Below, piece after piece: positions 35,546 to 46,233 of a stretch of DNA of 64,000 bases. Both the position numbers and the translations under genes were made by a program. The DNA lies in NCBI GenBank assembly GCA_031308135.1, contig JAHLJT010008756.1:132171217-132235216 (forward strand), written 5' to 3'. The DNA comes from Acheta domesticus. Its lineage: Eukaryota; Arthropoda; Insecta; Orthoptera; Gryllidae. The notes beneath the pieces were generated by a model. It saw only the letters and a program-made list of their open reading frames with translations. It had not been told where the DNA came from and ran no database searches. The first letter of the stretch is position 1; every line of letters begins with the position of its first letter.

Positions 35546-36076
35546 ATCTGTTAGTGACTCAGAACATCAACTGATGTCCCTGCAGTGCTTCTGACCGAAT
35601 GGTCCTAGGGTTCGAGTCCCGCCGGTGGCAGGATTATCGACTCGAGCTAGATGGAAGAGTGGAAGAGAATTCTAGCGGCCGGCTGCTCTGATCCGTGGTT
35701 TTCCATGGTTTCACCGACGAACACCAGGCGAAATACGGAACAGTTCCCTAACAAACTGACAAGATATCAGACGTGATCTGCACTTCCTAATGTTCGAATC
35801 TTCCTCGCCCCTGCACTCGCAGACATCCACTCACACCCACTACACTACCACACATGCCGGGAGACCAGTCGGGAGCTTACAGCTTGTCCCGGCTGGAGCG
35901 GTGCCACGCTAGTGGAAGATACCTGGTATGGGGAAACTCTCCAAGAGCCGAAGTAGGTTGGCGCCGAATGTCGCCATACAGCGGGAGGAAGATCATCTCC
36001 CGCGATAAAACATGCACTACACTTACGAAACCAATTACCTTACCAACTGATGCGCCTGGAATTACTAATCAGTTAT
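35541..36076 (+). mobile_element. SINE1 copy h
   Basis: Plus-strand copy with perfect B box GGTTCGAGTCCC (about 35609-35620), the AGAATTCTAGCGGCCGGCTG block, and a 3' end reading GATGCGCCTGGAATTACTAATCAG. The tail is short and decayed. Confidence 0.9.
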
Positions 36077-36079
36077 TAA

Positions 36080-36935
36080 AGACGTATGAAGCGAGCCCGA
36101 GTCACTACACTGCCAGAGTTGACATGCGTAAAACAGGATACTTCTCTTCGCCGGCTAGGCGATTCTGAGCTTACTTTCATTATTTGAGCCGTTGAGAGCA
36201 AACGTGGTCTAAGTCAAAAAACATACTTGCCGAAAAATGGCGTGTAAACGAAAATAATTGTAAAACTATAATGCTTGGAAATACAGGACCCAAAGTATTA
36301 TGAACGTGTTAAGGAAATATATTTTTTTACTTACTACAGATAATTTAGAATGAAATATTACTTATTAATTCAGTAATTAACTATTTTGTTGACGTTCACC
36401 ACTTTCGCACAAACCGTTTCTGAAAACTTTGACTTACATTCAAATAATTGACACGCACAATTTCGTATGAGATAGTAATGCGATGGAAAAATAGGGTTAC
36501 GATTGCCACGCTTAGTCACGATTGTCATGAATTGTCACACTTTGTCACTATTTTTACCCAAGTGAGACAAATTTGAAGTTGTGATTTTGACCTGTGCACG
36601 TATCATTAAAAGCAATTAAATGTTGTTTTTTTTCGAGATGATTCTTCTATGATGGATGCACATAAACAAGAAACTGTTTCTTCGGAGCCCCTGCTGTTGT
36701 TTACCTGTGACTTACACCACAATTGCATGTAGCAGAATGAGCAATTGTTGGCTTCTTCTGCATTGTGCTGGTCTCTAACTAAGAAATATTGAAGTTTGAC
36801 TCACACCAGTTTAGCCCGTGATGGAACTATGTTCAAACCATCTACCAGTGCATCTAAGTCAATTCTTTCAAAATTTGACTTACACCACTTTGGTCTCAAG
36901 GGCTCGTTTGAGAAACATCTTAATCTTCATGAGGT
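36080..36935. other. AT-rich sequence, nothing recognised
   Basis: No coding or repeat signal is convincing. Confidence 0.5.
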
Positions 36936-37206
36936 GACCGTGAGTCGCAACAATGTTTGAGATGACTTAAGTAAAGGTGCAAATGTCTCTTTACTGGTAA
37001 GGCATCAACGAATGAGGCGCAACATGGCGTAAGATGAGACGACTTGTGCGATACGAGAAGGCACTTTGTCCGTGAAGCGACTGTGAGTCACGACCCTACA
37101 TGAGACGATGTGCGTAAAAGCTGCAATTTTATCTTGTCGACTAGGCGACTACGTGCTGCCTGAGAAGACCTGCGTGAAACCAATTGGTTTCTAAATAAGC
37201 GACCAT
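36936..37206. repeat. Possible decayed ~70-bp tandem repeat
   Basis: GAGTCGCAAC ... GAGATGAC, GAGGCGCAAC ... GAGACGAC and GAGTCACGAC ... GAGACGATGTG recur at roughly 70-bp steps. Identity is low, so this is tentative. Confidence 0.35.
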
Positions 37207-37689
37207 GATATCTTCTGTCGCGAGGTAAGCGAGAGTCAGAATACTGAGGAAAAGATACACGTAACAGCGTGTGTGACTCCTTGATTGTCTAATCCCGTAA
37301 TGTTCCTTGCCGCAAATGAGAGCGGATGTATCGCGACCAGTTAACAGGAAAGGTGAGCTGAAATCCAGCGGTTATGTATTCTTTCTGAGATATCAACACC
37401 ACCTCAGGGATGCAGCGAGGTTTGGTGACATGAGCTGGAATAAAAGTGAACTGTTTCTTTTCTCAGATTTTACAGTTCGTTTGCGTAAGACTAACGAGAG
37501 AATGCTATGCATATTTTTTTCTTTCTCGGGAAGGTACGTTGAATCTCAAGCATTATAATACTTGAACTTTTATTTAGTAATATACAACGTGGCAGACTGC
37601 GAATAACCTATTCGCAATCTTTGTTATGAATATTGTAGTGATACCGAATATATTACAGTTAATTGCGCGCCTAAGAATTACTCCGCGTC

Positions 37690-38970
37690 GCACGACAGCG
37701 AGGGTCAGCCGACGGCGCCAGGGCGGCGGCCACTCGCCGCCCCCCCCTACACTTTGAATTTGTCATGGCCACGTGTCCCGGAGCTTGGGTGGTCGTTTCG
37801 TGCGCACGGCACCCCCGGTATTTTTCCGCGACGCTCAGAGCCCTCCCCCAGCCTCCCTTGAGATTTCCAGCCCCTCACAACCCCAGTCATTAATAACTGC
37901 CCCTATTTGACGCAAAATTGAAGCGAGAGGGAGCGATAGCCAGCTTCTCTCTCATTTCTCGGCCTCAAAAACACTCGACGATTGAGCAGAAATAGTTTGA
38001 GACGCACTACCCTTGCGCCAATAGCCGCCGAATTAGGCAATGTTCTGGAAGATTCCAGAATCTTGGGGATAATTTTGGTGGGGGAAAGAAGCTTCGAGGG
38101 ACTTCGAGCAGGCGACGCGAAGGGAGAAGCGAACGAGTTGCGTTCGGGGTAGGACGCGAGTAGCGGTCAAGGGGGGACAAGTTGCCTTTGTGGTGGCACT
38201 AGGCGCCGGAGACAGAGTTCGGTTCGTGTTGGATGGACTTATAAAAAACATTGAGTTTTCTTGGGAGATTTTGTGCAAGTCCCCTTTAACAATTGTAGAC
38301 CGCGGGGCTGTGTGACGGACAATTGACAGTGAATTGTGCTGTGTTAATATCCGACTTGTGCTCGAATTCGGGACTTTTTTTCGTGAGATTATCAGATGAT
38401 TCACGAACTCGCTTCGATCTCCAAAATACCGTGTGATAGACTGAGAGTGAGGAGATCATTCGTTCGAGCAAACATTACCTAATCATTCACAACAGTGAGC
38501 GGACGGCGCTGTGTGTTGGGCCAGCCCCAGCAGCCCCCTCGCTGTATACCTGGTTCAGTCCTGCGCACCCCACCCGGGGCGGCGCCTCACCGCCCGTGAC
38601 GACCCTCGCAGCCAGCTGACGGCCCGAGGTTATTCAACTTTGGTGGGTTGTGCAAGCCGCCTTGCGGAGGCAGTATTTATTTTGCTTTTGTGGTGCGCCC
38701 GTGGTCGAAAGTCATAAACTGTGTGGCGAACAATTTTTGCTAATTACCTTTTGACCGGGCGACGAAGAGAGATTCCCCGGCCGCGCTTGGCCGCCAAGAG
38801 GGAATTTGCGCAAGGAGAAAATCTTTGTCATTGTAATTGTATTAATTTGTATTTCTTAATTTTAACTTGTGTGTGTGCATGACATGTTTTTTTTGATTTG
38901 GGTAAAGGGGAGCATGCTCGCCGACGTGATTGGTACTAGTTCATTCGTGATTTAATACTGAATAAATCCC
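37690..38970. other. CpG-rich stretch: promoter, first exon or solo LTR candidate
   Basis: Mixed GC-rich DNA without a repeat period. An AATAAA lies at 38960-38965, followed by TGTTGTTATATGAATGC. I see no paired LTR, primer binding site or flanking duplication, and no domain in the open frames. Confidence 0.3.
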
Positions 38971-38999
38971 CCATGTTGTTATATGAATGCAATGCTTCT

Positions 39000-39600
39000 C
39001 ATTTGACCCCGACCGCCAGCTTCCTCCATCATCGCCATTTCAGGCCAGACTGTCTATCGACTGAGCGAGCCGGCTACCCGTCCGAGGCGCCCGACCGAAG
39101 ACGAAGGGTAGTCGCAATATATCACGAAACTTTTAAAGGGTATATCCTTCGTATTGTAAGTTTAATCCGCGATACTTTTTTAAAAGAAATCCCAAAATCA
39201 ACAGTAACACTCATAACGTCATTTTATTTAAACATCCATTTAACATTTTTATGAAGGTCTTTACGAATATTTTTACTAATTTATAAATATTACGATCAAG
39301 AGAGTTGATATATGAACACCAATTAGAAACTCATAATGTACGTTTAAATTGTTTTTCCTTCATTTACATAATATGTTATTCTTGTGTTCTAAAAATTGAA
39401 GGTATGAAACTCGTATCTCACAATAGGGTTTCTAAAATAATCACTTGTCTTCTTATCTTTATAGTAACAAAGGACTTAATAAGAACGAAATACAACAGAT
39501 ATTCACAGACACTTATCATAAATTTTTTAACAAATCTCAAGGAGGCTCTGAGTCTTTTATCTCAGACACCATTGGGCACCGGGCATTGAAAATATTTAAT
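39000..39600. other. AT-rich sequence, nothing recognised
   Basis: Short AT-rich frames only. Confidence 0.5.
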
Positions 39601-39606
39601 TGGATA

Positions 39607-40075
39607 TAGCAGAACCTGGGTATTCCGTACTGATTGGAGGAGTGCTCTGTTCAGATTTGGAAATTTTCAGATTATCCGAAATACTGTACCACACATATAC
39701 AAATAATTTATAGGATTACCAGGCACAATACAATGCGATAAAATGACGTGCTATGTGTGAAAATGGAAACGTAGCGTAGCAGAAGTGACAATGTTACGAT
39801 CAACGGAGTACAGTACATACATGACCGATCGCATGCATGGTAGTACTCGTATCTACATTGTTTGGAAGAGTTGAAACACAGTTTGTGACGCTGCTATTAA
39901 CGGGTATTCAAGGGACTGTTTTCAGAATTAAGTTGACTTACACTGTCTTCATGCTTTTTCGTTCATAAATTACGTTAATAAAGCGTTTTTTGTTTATTTT
40001 TTCAACCATTCTAAATTTTGTTCGGATAATCCGAAATTTCGAATTTGCGCAGTTCGGATTAGCGAGGTTCTGCTG
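39607..40075. mobile_element. pogo/Tigger-like MITE
   Basis: Ends in TAGCAGAACCT at the left and AGGTTCTGCTG at the right, each next to a TA dinucleotide (39605-39606, 40076-40077) as expected for Tc1/mariner/pogo insertions. Sub-terminal TTCAGATTATCCGAAAT and TTCGGATAATCCGAAAT words are shared, inverted, between the two ends. The 469-bp unit has no coding capacity. Its right end stops 25 bp from the splice donor of the exon at 40103. Confidence 0.8.
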
Positions 40076-40102
40076 TACAACTAAACTGCGAGACAAACTT
40101 AC

Positions 40103-40200
40103 CTCTGCCGGGGGCTCTGCGTGCACGATGCACACTAGCTGCGCTTCGTAGCCTTCTCCTGAATGAACCCAGGACTTCTCCACTTCGATTTCAGGAGCAA
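40103..40200 (-). CDS. Internal exon of an Ig-superfamily cell-adhesion gene (Klingon/Lachesin-like)
   Basis: This 98-bp exon encodes APEIEVEKSWVHSGEGYE followed by AQLVCIVHAEPPAE. That is the A-to-C strand part of an immunoglobulin domain, with the first disulphide cysteine in LVCIVH. The sequence is typical of insect Klingon/Lachesin-like surface proteins, which are usually GPI-anchored and act in neuronal and glial adhesion; that assignment is from family knowledge. On the minus strand it is preceded by a T-rich tract and TTTTGTGGCAG (acceptor AG, plus-strand 40201-40202). It is followed by GTAAGTTT (donor GT, 40101-40102). It begins with two bases of a split codon (xTT) and ends on a codon boundary. 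The partner exons with the WYQ-type strand C and the second cysteine were not found, so the introns on both sides are long or leave the window. A retro-pseudogene is unlikely because both splice sites are intact. Confidence 0.85.
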
Positions 40201-40272
40201 CTGCCACAAAATAAAGAAATGTAATAAGTAAGAATAACGTAGAGTAAGAAGAAAAAGTGAAAGAAGTTTTAA

Positions 40273-40658
40273 CCCTTTCACTGCTACGCATTAGGAGCGC
40301 TGGCCGCCGCGCAGTGCTGAGTCTTCTGGCCGCCGCCGCACGCCATGTGCTAACGGCCCGTGGTGCTCGCAACCCATGGCTTCCACAACTCGTGGAAAAT
40401 CTCGCAACCGAAGCATTGAAATGCTATCTAAAAGGCACCAAAATAAACTTCAAAGTGTCCAGAACTGGACCCATGTAGTGGCAATCGCCTAATTTCAACC
40501 GCGATCTAAGAACGGTCACGAGAACCCGAAAGAGCAGCGCGACGCACCGGTGCGTCGAGAGCACTGGGGGCACGGCGAACTCTGGCGCACCGGTGCGGCG
40601 TTAGCACTACGGGCACGGCAATGCTTGACGCACGGGTGCGTCGTTAACAGTGAAAAGG
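40273..40658. mobile_element. piggyBac-like MITE
   Basis: The target site TTAA flanks both ends (40269-40272, 40659-40662), and the termini are CCCTTTCACTGCTA and the complement of CCTTTTCACTGTTA. TTAA plus a CCCTTT-type terminus is the piggyBac signature. The right half carries three palindromic words (GACGCACCGGTGCGTC and variants, near 40541, 40585 and 40628) at about 44-bp spacing. It is 386 bp with no transposase. The left end lies about 70 bp upstream of the acceptor of the exon at 40103-40200. Confidence 0.88.
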
Positions 40659-40689
40659 TTAAGTAAGAAGTGTAAAGAAGCAATTGAAG

Positions 40690-40915
40690 ACCCGATCCTG
40701 TGGCCGAGATCGCTAAGAAAGTAGTTCCGTAGCGATCTTGAACCGAAGGATCGCGGGTTCGAGTCCCACCTCGGGCATGATTGTGTTCGTTTGTCCTTTC
40801 ACCACCCCTACCATCACCATATCATTTCATCTAGTTCACAGTTACCCATAACGTTAAAGCCAATAGGGATCGCTAATAATCCAGATGTTAATGCGACATT
40901 GAATAACACACAAAC
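40690..40915 (+). mobile_element. SINE3 copy with LINE-like 3' tail
   Basis: Ser/Leu-tRNA-like head with A-box-like TGGCCGAGATCG (about 40700-40711) and B box GGTTCGAGTCCC (about 40757-40768). The tail contains ATCGC (40869-40873) and GCGAC (40893-40897) with the same spacing as the hairpin at the end of LINE-B. Confidence 0.85.
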
Positions 40916-40919
40916 AAAT

Positions 40920-41790
40920 TAAGAACTGTACATGAAATCAATTTTGTTTTTTAAATGATTTATTGTAAAGGTGTGCATTACTTTAACGTATTACTTATTT
41001 CGTCTAATGGTCTGCTTTTGCAACCTGTATACCTTGCTACAAAAACAGGAATACATGCACAAAAATGACCCTATTCATGGGTTCTTTAAAGTTCACTAGG
41101 TTTGGTGTGCTTAAAATTATCCATGTGTACGATGGCTCTGGACAGATTGCGTGATGGTGAAGCGTTAACGTGTAGAATAACATTATTTACAATTTGGTTA
41201 ACACTCACAGAAAGATTTCAATTTTAAAATATTAAAATGAGAAAGGTATTTAGAAATACATTAGCTGTATAATATGGAAGGATTTACATTTTTCAACTAC
41301 TGCAATAACACTGACAATAAAATAAACAAGCAATTAAATGTTTTCTTTGATAAACAGCGTATTTTTATCAACGAAAACATCGCGCAACGAAAACACAGTA
41401 AATAACACGAAATATAATGCCAGACAAAGAATGATGTCAACAAAATTGTATCCCATATTATTTTGACTAGGTCAACTTGTATGAGCCTTCTAATGTTATT
41501 TAATACCTCAAATTGAATTGCTTATCCCGAACTCAAAAAATGTAAACATACGGTAAATGTTCAAAGGCAACAATGGAAAATAAAATCACCATTTTAGAGA
41601 GAGTTTCTGATAGCGATAGGTCATATCGTTTGGGGGAAGGGGGAAATAGCTCTAAAGAAATTCTACAAAACAATTATTTTTGAAGCATATTCTAGAGGTT
41701 AAGAATGTTTTTCATAAAATAATGTTTCACAAACTATTTTATTTGAAGCAGTTACAAACATACTAGTTTAATGTTCATTACAATACATTA
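40920..41790. other. AT-rich sequence, nothing recognised
   Basis: No exon of the Ig gene is recognised here. Confidence 0.5.
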
Positions 41791-41792
41791 TT

Positions 41793-42015
41793 GCCGATCC
41801 CCGGTGACCCGAGACCGCTAAAGCAGTAGTGTCGTAATGACCTCGGACCGAGGGGTCGCGGGTTCGAGTCCCGCCTCGGACATGGCTGTATTTGTGTTAG
41901 TCCTTTCACCCCCTATCATCACTATATCATGTCATCTTCAATTACATAACGTTAAACCCAATAGTGGTCGCTAATGACTTTGAGGTTGATGCGACCTAAA
42001 TAACCAAAAAAAACA
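41793..42015 (+). mobile_element. SINE3 copy with LINE-like 3' tail
   Basis: Head with a perfect B box GGTTCGAGTCCCGCC (about 41861-41875). The tail stem GTCGC (41967-41971) and GCGAC (41991-41995) precedes an A-rich end. The head could fold partly like a tRNA, but the acceptor stem is not closed and a SINE body follows, so it is not a tRNA gene. Confidence 0.87.
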
Positions 42016-42068
42016 ACACATTATTGTACAAAACATTATTTAAATTTTTATAATGTATATAAATAACG

Positions 42069-42260
42069 ACGGACCTGGATGGTCGAGCTGGTTAAGACTC
42101 TGTACCACTTCACCGCTTCGGTCAGAAGGGTCACAAGTTCGAGTCCTGCCTTGTGTTGGTGTCTAGTGTAATAGCGAATGTGTCGGGGAACATCAGGGTT
42201 TCTCTACCTTTCTCTCTTTTCCTATTCTGTCTATTCTGCAGCTTACTCTGACACAATCTC
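42069..42260 (+). mobile_element. SINE4-like tRNA-derived element
   Basis: A-box-like TGGTCGAGCTGGTTAAG (42080-42096) and B box AGTTCGAGTCCTGCC (about 42137-42151) are correctly ordered. The downstream part differs from the other SINEs and the 3' end is not clear. Confidence 0.65.
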
Positions 42261-42269
42261 CGTTTATTT

Positions 42270-42905
42270 ACATAACCTACTAAAACGAATGTTTTCTTGG
42301 TTGTGACTAAGGTGGGTGAAACATTCTATCTTGCGATAGACCGTTATCAACTTGAAAGGATACTGATAGAGCATCTCAAAACGTCTCAGTAGATATTTTC
42401 TACTGAGTGAAATTTTGGTGATATTTTCTAACATACGCTAAAGGTATCAAGACGTAGCGATACATCAAGGACTGCAGAATTGCGTAATATCTCCAAATCA
42501 CGTCTTCCTTTGAATGTATTCGGTGCTCTAAAAGCCACAATTGTAAAATGCAGACACGAGGAGCATGGGTTTCCTGAAAGCATCGGCGATGAATGCGAGG
42601 GCATTCTAAACGGAGGGACGGCAGAAGGAAATTCACAAGGAAGGCTGGCACTGATGGCTGCGATAGTGCGTGGACGCTGCAAAGCCAATGGAGGGTGTCG
42701 AAACGTCGTAGTGATGGAGATGAGGATGGGCAAAGGCAGATACCGGTGAAGCCTTAGAAGGAACCTGGTAGGGAAGAACTGGGAGGGGAAGATGGTGGAG
42801 ATTGTAACGGGTCAGAGTAAAAAGGAAGGAGCGGGAATTGCAACAGGCTGCTGTCTGTTGGAAGGAAAGTGCCCAGATGCGACGGAGTGGAAGCAGAGTG
42901 TGAGT
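42270..42905. other. Sequence with nothing recognised
   Basis: Overlapping open frames on both strands at 42400-42750 have no recognisable domain or splice context. Confidence 0.45.
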
Positions 42906-42920
42906 GGAGAGCGCTGTGAT

Positions 42921-43458
42921 TGATTGATTGTTAGTGATTGCGGGCGCGTCAATTACTGAGGTCATTAGTCCCACAAGTGTAGTGTGTGTTTCATCCGCAG
43001 ATGGCAGTGATCTTCCCCCGCTGAATGGCAAGATCCGGCGCCTACCTACCATCGACTAGCGGGGTTTTCCCTAACCAGGTATCTCCCACCAGCGGGGCAC
43101 CTGTACAGCTAGGACAAGCTCTAAGCCCCCGACCGGTCTACTTCCATGTAGTACAGGTTAGTGTGTGTGTGTGTGTAAGAGATGAGGATAGGATAAGGAA
43201 GAGGAAGGAAAGATTGCGCGCCCCATCCTGGCCCCATCGTTAGGGCACTTCTCCGGCATTTGCCTGGTATGTATCGGAGAAACCACGGAAAACTACTGAT
43301 CAGAGCAGCTGGCCGCTAGAATTCTCCTCCAGACAGCGACTGAATACGACTTAGCTGACAAGCTAGTGTCGAAAATCCTGCTGCCGTCGGGAGTGGGACC
43401 ACTGGACCTCCCGGTCGAAGGCACTGAAGTGCCATCAGTTGTTGCACTGAGCAATACT
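42921..43458 (-). mobile_element. SINE1 copy i
   Basis: Near full-length minus-strand copy with a GATTG tail at the low end (about 42917-42932), the full body and a B-box-like region GGTCCACTCCC. The 5' extremity (CTCTCCCGG) is lost, and no convincing target-site duplication was found. Confidence 0.9.
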
Positions 43459-43471
43459 GTGAGAAATTTCT

Positions 43472-43673
43472 GCATTACTTTTAATGTAAAAGTACAGTAA
43501 CTTCAAAGTACATTAAATGTGTGTGCATTAAATGTAATGTACGTGTACAATTAAATTTAATGTTTGCATGTACATTAAATTTACTGTATGTGTAGATGAA
43601 ATTTAATTTAAGAGTACATTAAAACTAATTTACGTACATGATATTTAATGTACTTTTACATTAAATTTACTAC
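43472..43673. repeat. AT-rich palindromic element, TACATTAAAT words
   Basis: TTTAATGTAAAAGTAC (43480-43495) is perfectly inverted at 43650-43665. The space between is filled with ATTTAATGTA and TACATTAAAT words in both orientations at 20-30 bp intervals. It directly abuts SINE1 copy i. It may be a MITE or an expanded palindrome. Confidence 0.7.
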
Positions 43674-43689
43674 CTCTTCCGGTAGGGCG

Positions 43690-44800
43690 CCGTGGGTGCG
43701 CGGGGCGTTGGGGGCCGTGGGACGAGAGGTGGGTGGGAAGTGGGGGCGACAGGGAGATCGGGGCGGGGAGGGGCGAAGGCAGCCTTTCCGAGCTCTGAGG
43801 CGCAGCTCGCAGCGAGGGATCGGCCCAGCGCTGCGGAGATGCAGTGGCCGATAACGAGGCTGCGCGTGCGAGGCGCAGGCGGAGCGGAATGGAGGAGGCG
43901 GGGGAGCGGGCCGGGACGAGAACGTTGGCGAGGGTGGGATGGCAGTGAGGATGGCGACCGAGACGAGAGTGGGGCGACGGCGGCGACGGTGGCAAGGAAC
44001 GGGTGCGGGTGCGGCGACGAGAAAGGTGACGAGGGCGTGGGCGAGGGCGAGGGCGTGGGCGAGGGCGTGGGTGAGGGCGTGAGCGAGGGCGTGATGGAGG
44101 GCGAGGGAGTGGGTGAGGGCATGGGTGAGGGCGAGGGTGTGGGCGAGGGCGTGGGCAAGGGCGTGGGCGAGGGCATGGGCGAGGACGTGGGCGAGAGCGG
44201 GGTCGTGAGCGAGGGCGTGGGCGTGGGAAAGGGCAGGGAAAAGGGCGGGGGAACGGGCAGAAACGAGGACGAGGCCGGGGTGGGGGTGCAAGTTTGGATG
44301 AAAGATAATGAGGGAGAGTACGAGAGCAAGGGCTGATGCGGGTGTGGGGATGAGAGGGAGGGAGAGAGCCAGATACGAGGGTGAGGTTAGAGGCGAGGCT
44401 ACTGGGAAGGATAGGCGATGACGGTGGCGGTGGCAAGGAACTGATGAGGAACGAGGACGGAGCCGGAGACAAGGGTGAAGGAGAAGACGAGGGCGTGAGT
44501 GAGGCCGAGAGCGGTAGTGGGAGCGGGGGAGCGGGTAGAGAAGAGGACGAGGCCATGGTCGGGTTGGAGAGTGGATGAAAGACAAGGTTGAGGGAGGGAG
44601 TGAGGGCGAGTGTGGGCGCGGGGGCGATGGAAAGACCAGAGGCGGGCACGAGGGCGAGGTCGGAGGCGAGGCTGGAGGAAAGGATGGGAGAGGGTGAGTT
44701 CACGGCAGAGGTGAAGACGAGGGCGGGGACGGAGAAGACGGTGATCGGCCAAGTGTAGCAACGAACGCAATCCCCAGGGGAGGGGAGGCAGCGCCCTCAC
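43690..44800. repeat. G-rich island with 12-bp GGGCGAGGGCGT minisatellite
   Basis: The purest part is 44030-44230, with units GGGCGAGGGCGT and single-base variants. The rest is a degenerate GAGGGCG/GACGAGG repeat. Three reverse frames of 142-352 residues are Pro/Arg/His/Ser repeats only. Confidence 0.88.
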
Positions 44801-44819
44801 GCACGAAACCCTAGCCACG

Positions 44820-45690
44820 AGACACATTCCAAAAAATCGAGGGAAATCCTGGAATGATCCCAGGGTAAGATAGGATGGTCTGAGAAAGATGTAAGAAATT
44901 CTTCATCCAAGGGAGGGGAATAGAAAGTGAATGATATTGGCATTTTATTTCCACCAGAGAGGAGGTGTAGAATTTCAAGATTAATGGATATTTCAGAAAA
45001 ATGGAAAAATTGGCGAAAGTGCACTGACTATCGTAGTAAATACCGCCACTCAGAGACACAATGTCTAAATGGAGTCGAGAGAACCACTTAGATCAAAACA
45101 CTCGAAGAAGCCAAAATGAGACTTTCTGGAAGAAGAGTACGCATTTCTAATAAAATGTCTGCCTTGTGAACCAATATATTGAAAGCTGCCTAAAAAATGT
45201 TTCGATAAAATCTTTGAGTTTGACTATTTAATGTTATGCTTCCAAGACCGGAAAAGAAAAAAATTAGGACAGTATTAATGAATCTGAATATAATCAGGAA
45301 ATAAAAGGCAATGAAATTTGATAAGTTGGAAAAGCAAGGGGAATACTTATCTATTATATTATTATATTTATATTCCTTAATATATTAACTATTGTAGATA
45401 TTTTACAAATATAACTTATTGGGAGTGTAATGAATTCAATGCAGAAACGACACTATTTGCAACAAAATAATTCCATATAAAACAAAAATGTAGCCAGTGT
45501 TCGGATAGATGTTGCGTGAGAACCGCATGAAACAATATTAGAGCTATAACGAAAGAAAATAAATTAAAGTTTATTTTATTATCACACATTCAAAATGTAG
45601 TTACAACGACTCTGTTGATCGATCATCGGACATCAATAGCCAATTTAACACTTAATTTGTTCCCTCTCGCATCTAACCTCCGTCACACTA
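44820..45690. other. AT-rich sequence, nothing recognised
   Basis: No signal was found apart from ordinary AT-rich composition. Confidence 0.5.
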
Positions 45691-45699
45691 GCAATGGCC

Positions 45700-46205
45700 C
45701 TTCTCCCTCCAATTGGAGGACGCTTAGCGATCTGCTCTCCATCGCCGCGCTAATCTGCGATCCGCCTCGCGCCGAATAGCGATAGCGGCGTCCAACGCAG
45801 ACAGCAGGTAATCCGGCGCGGGAAGGGGGGGCGGTGGTGGCTAAACCAGCCGGCTCTACGCCAGGTAAGCCCCCACGTTGGGCGCCATATTGCACCGTCG
45901 CCGAAGAATGGTTGCGTCGGCCGCCGCCAGGGGCGCCCCGGTCGCCCAGAAGCCCTCTTTTTTTTCCCTTCCCACGCGCATTGTTCGTGGGCGGGCGGAC
46001 GGACGGACGGACGGACAGGCGGCGGGAGGCAGGCGCCTCATTACAATGACAATGCGCTCCCGCCACAAAGCGGCGGCGGCGCCGGCGACACGTGTCGGTC
46101 TTGGCAGGCGACGACGTGGGAGGGACAACGCGTTCATCGGTGGATCAGGGCGTGGCGCCCGCGCGGTTTTCAATCTCCCACGGGATGATCGCACGAGACG
46201 TTGTC
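45700..46205. other. CpG-rich island
   Basis: GC-dense with a GGAC tetramer run (about 45990-46016). Frames on both strands are open but show no domain. A promoter island cannot be excluded. Confidence 0.5.
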
Positions 46206-46233
46206 AGAGCACGTCAAAAGTTATCGGTATATA

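Noticed and set aside
39938..40372. 144-codon minus-strand frame read as one protein
   Set aside because: Only the splice-bounded 98 bp are coding-like; the rest reads through a MITE and intron sequence.
41793..41880. tRNA gene
   Set aside because: Good B box, but the arms do not close into a cloverleaf and a SINE body with a LINE-like tail follows.
42069..42155. tRNA gene
   Set aside because: A and B boxes are present but the acceptor stem does not pair and the variable region is too long; tRNA-derived repeat preferred.
42400..43052. Overlapping frames on both strands as a gene
   Set aside because: No domain; partly inside SINE1 copy i.
43645..44703. 352-codon minus-strand frame rich in Pro, Ser and Arg
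   Set aside because: It lies on a 12-bp minisatellite; overlapping reverse frames are equally long.
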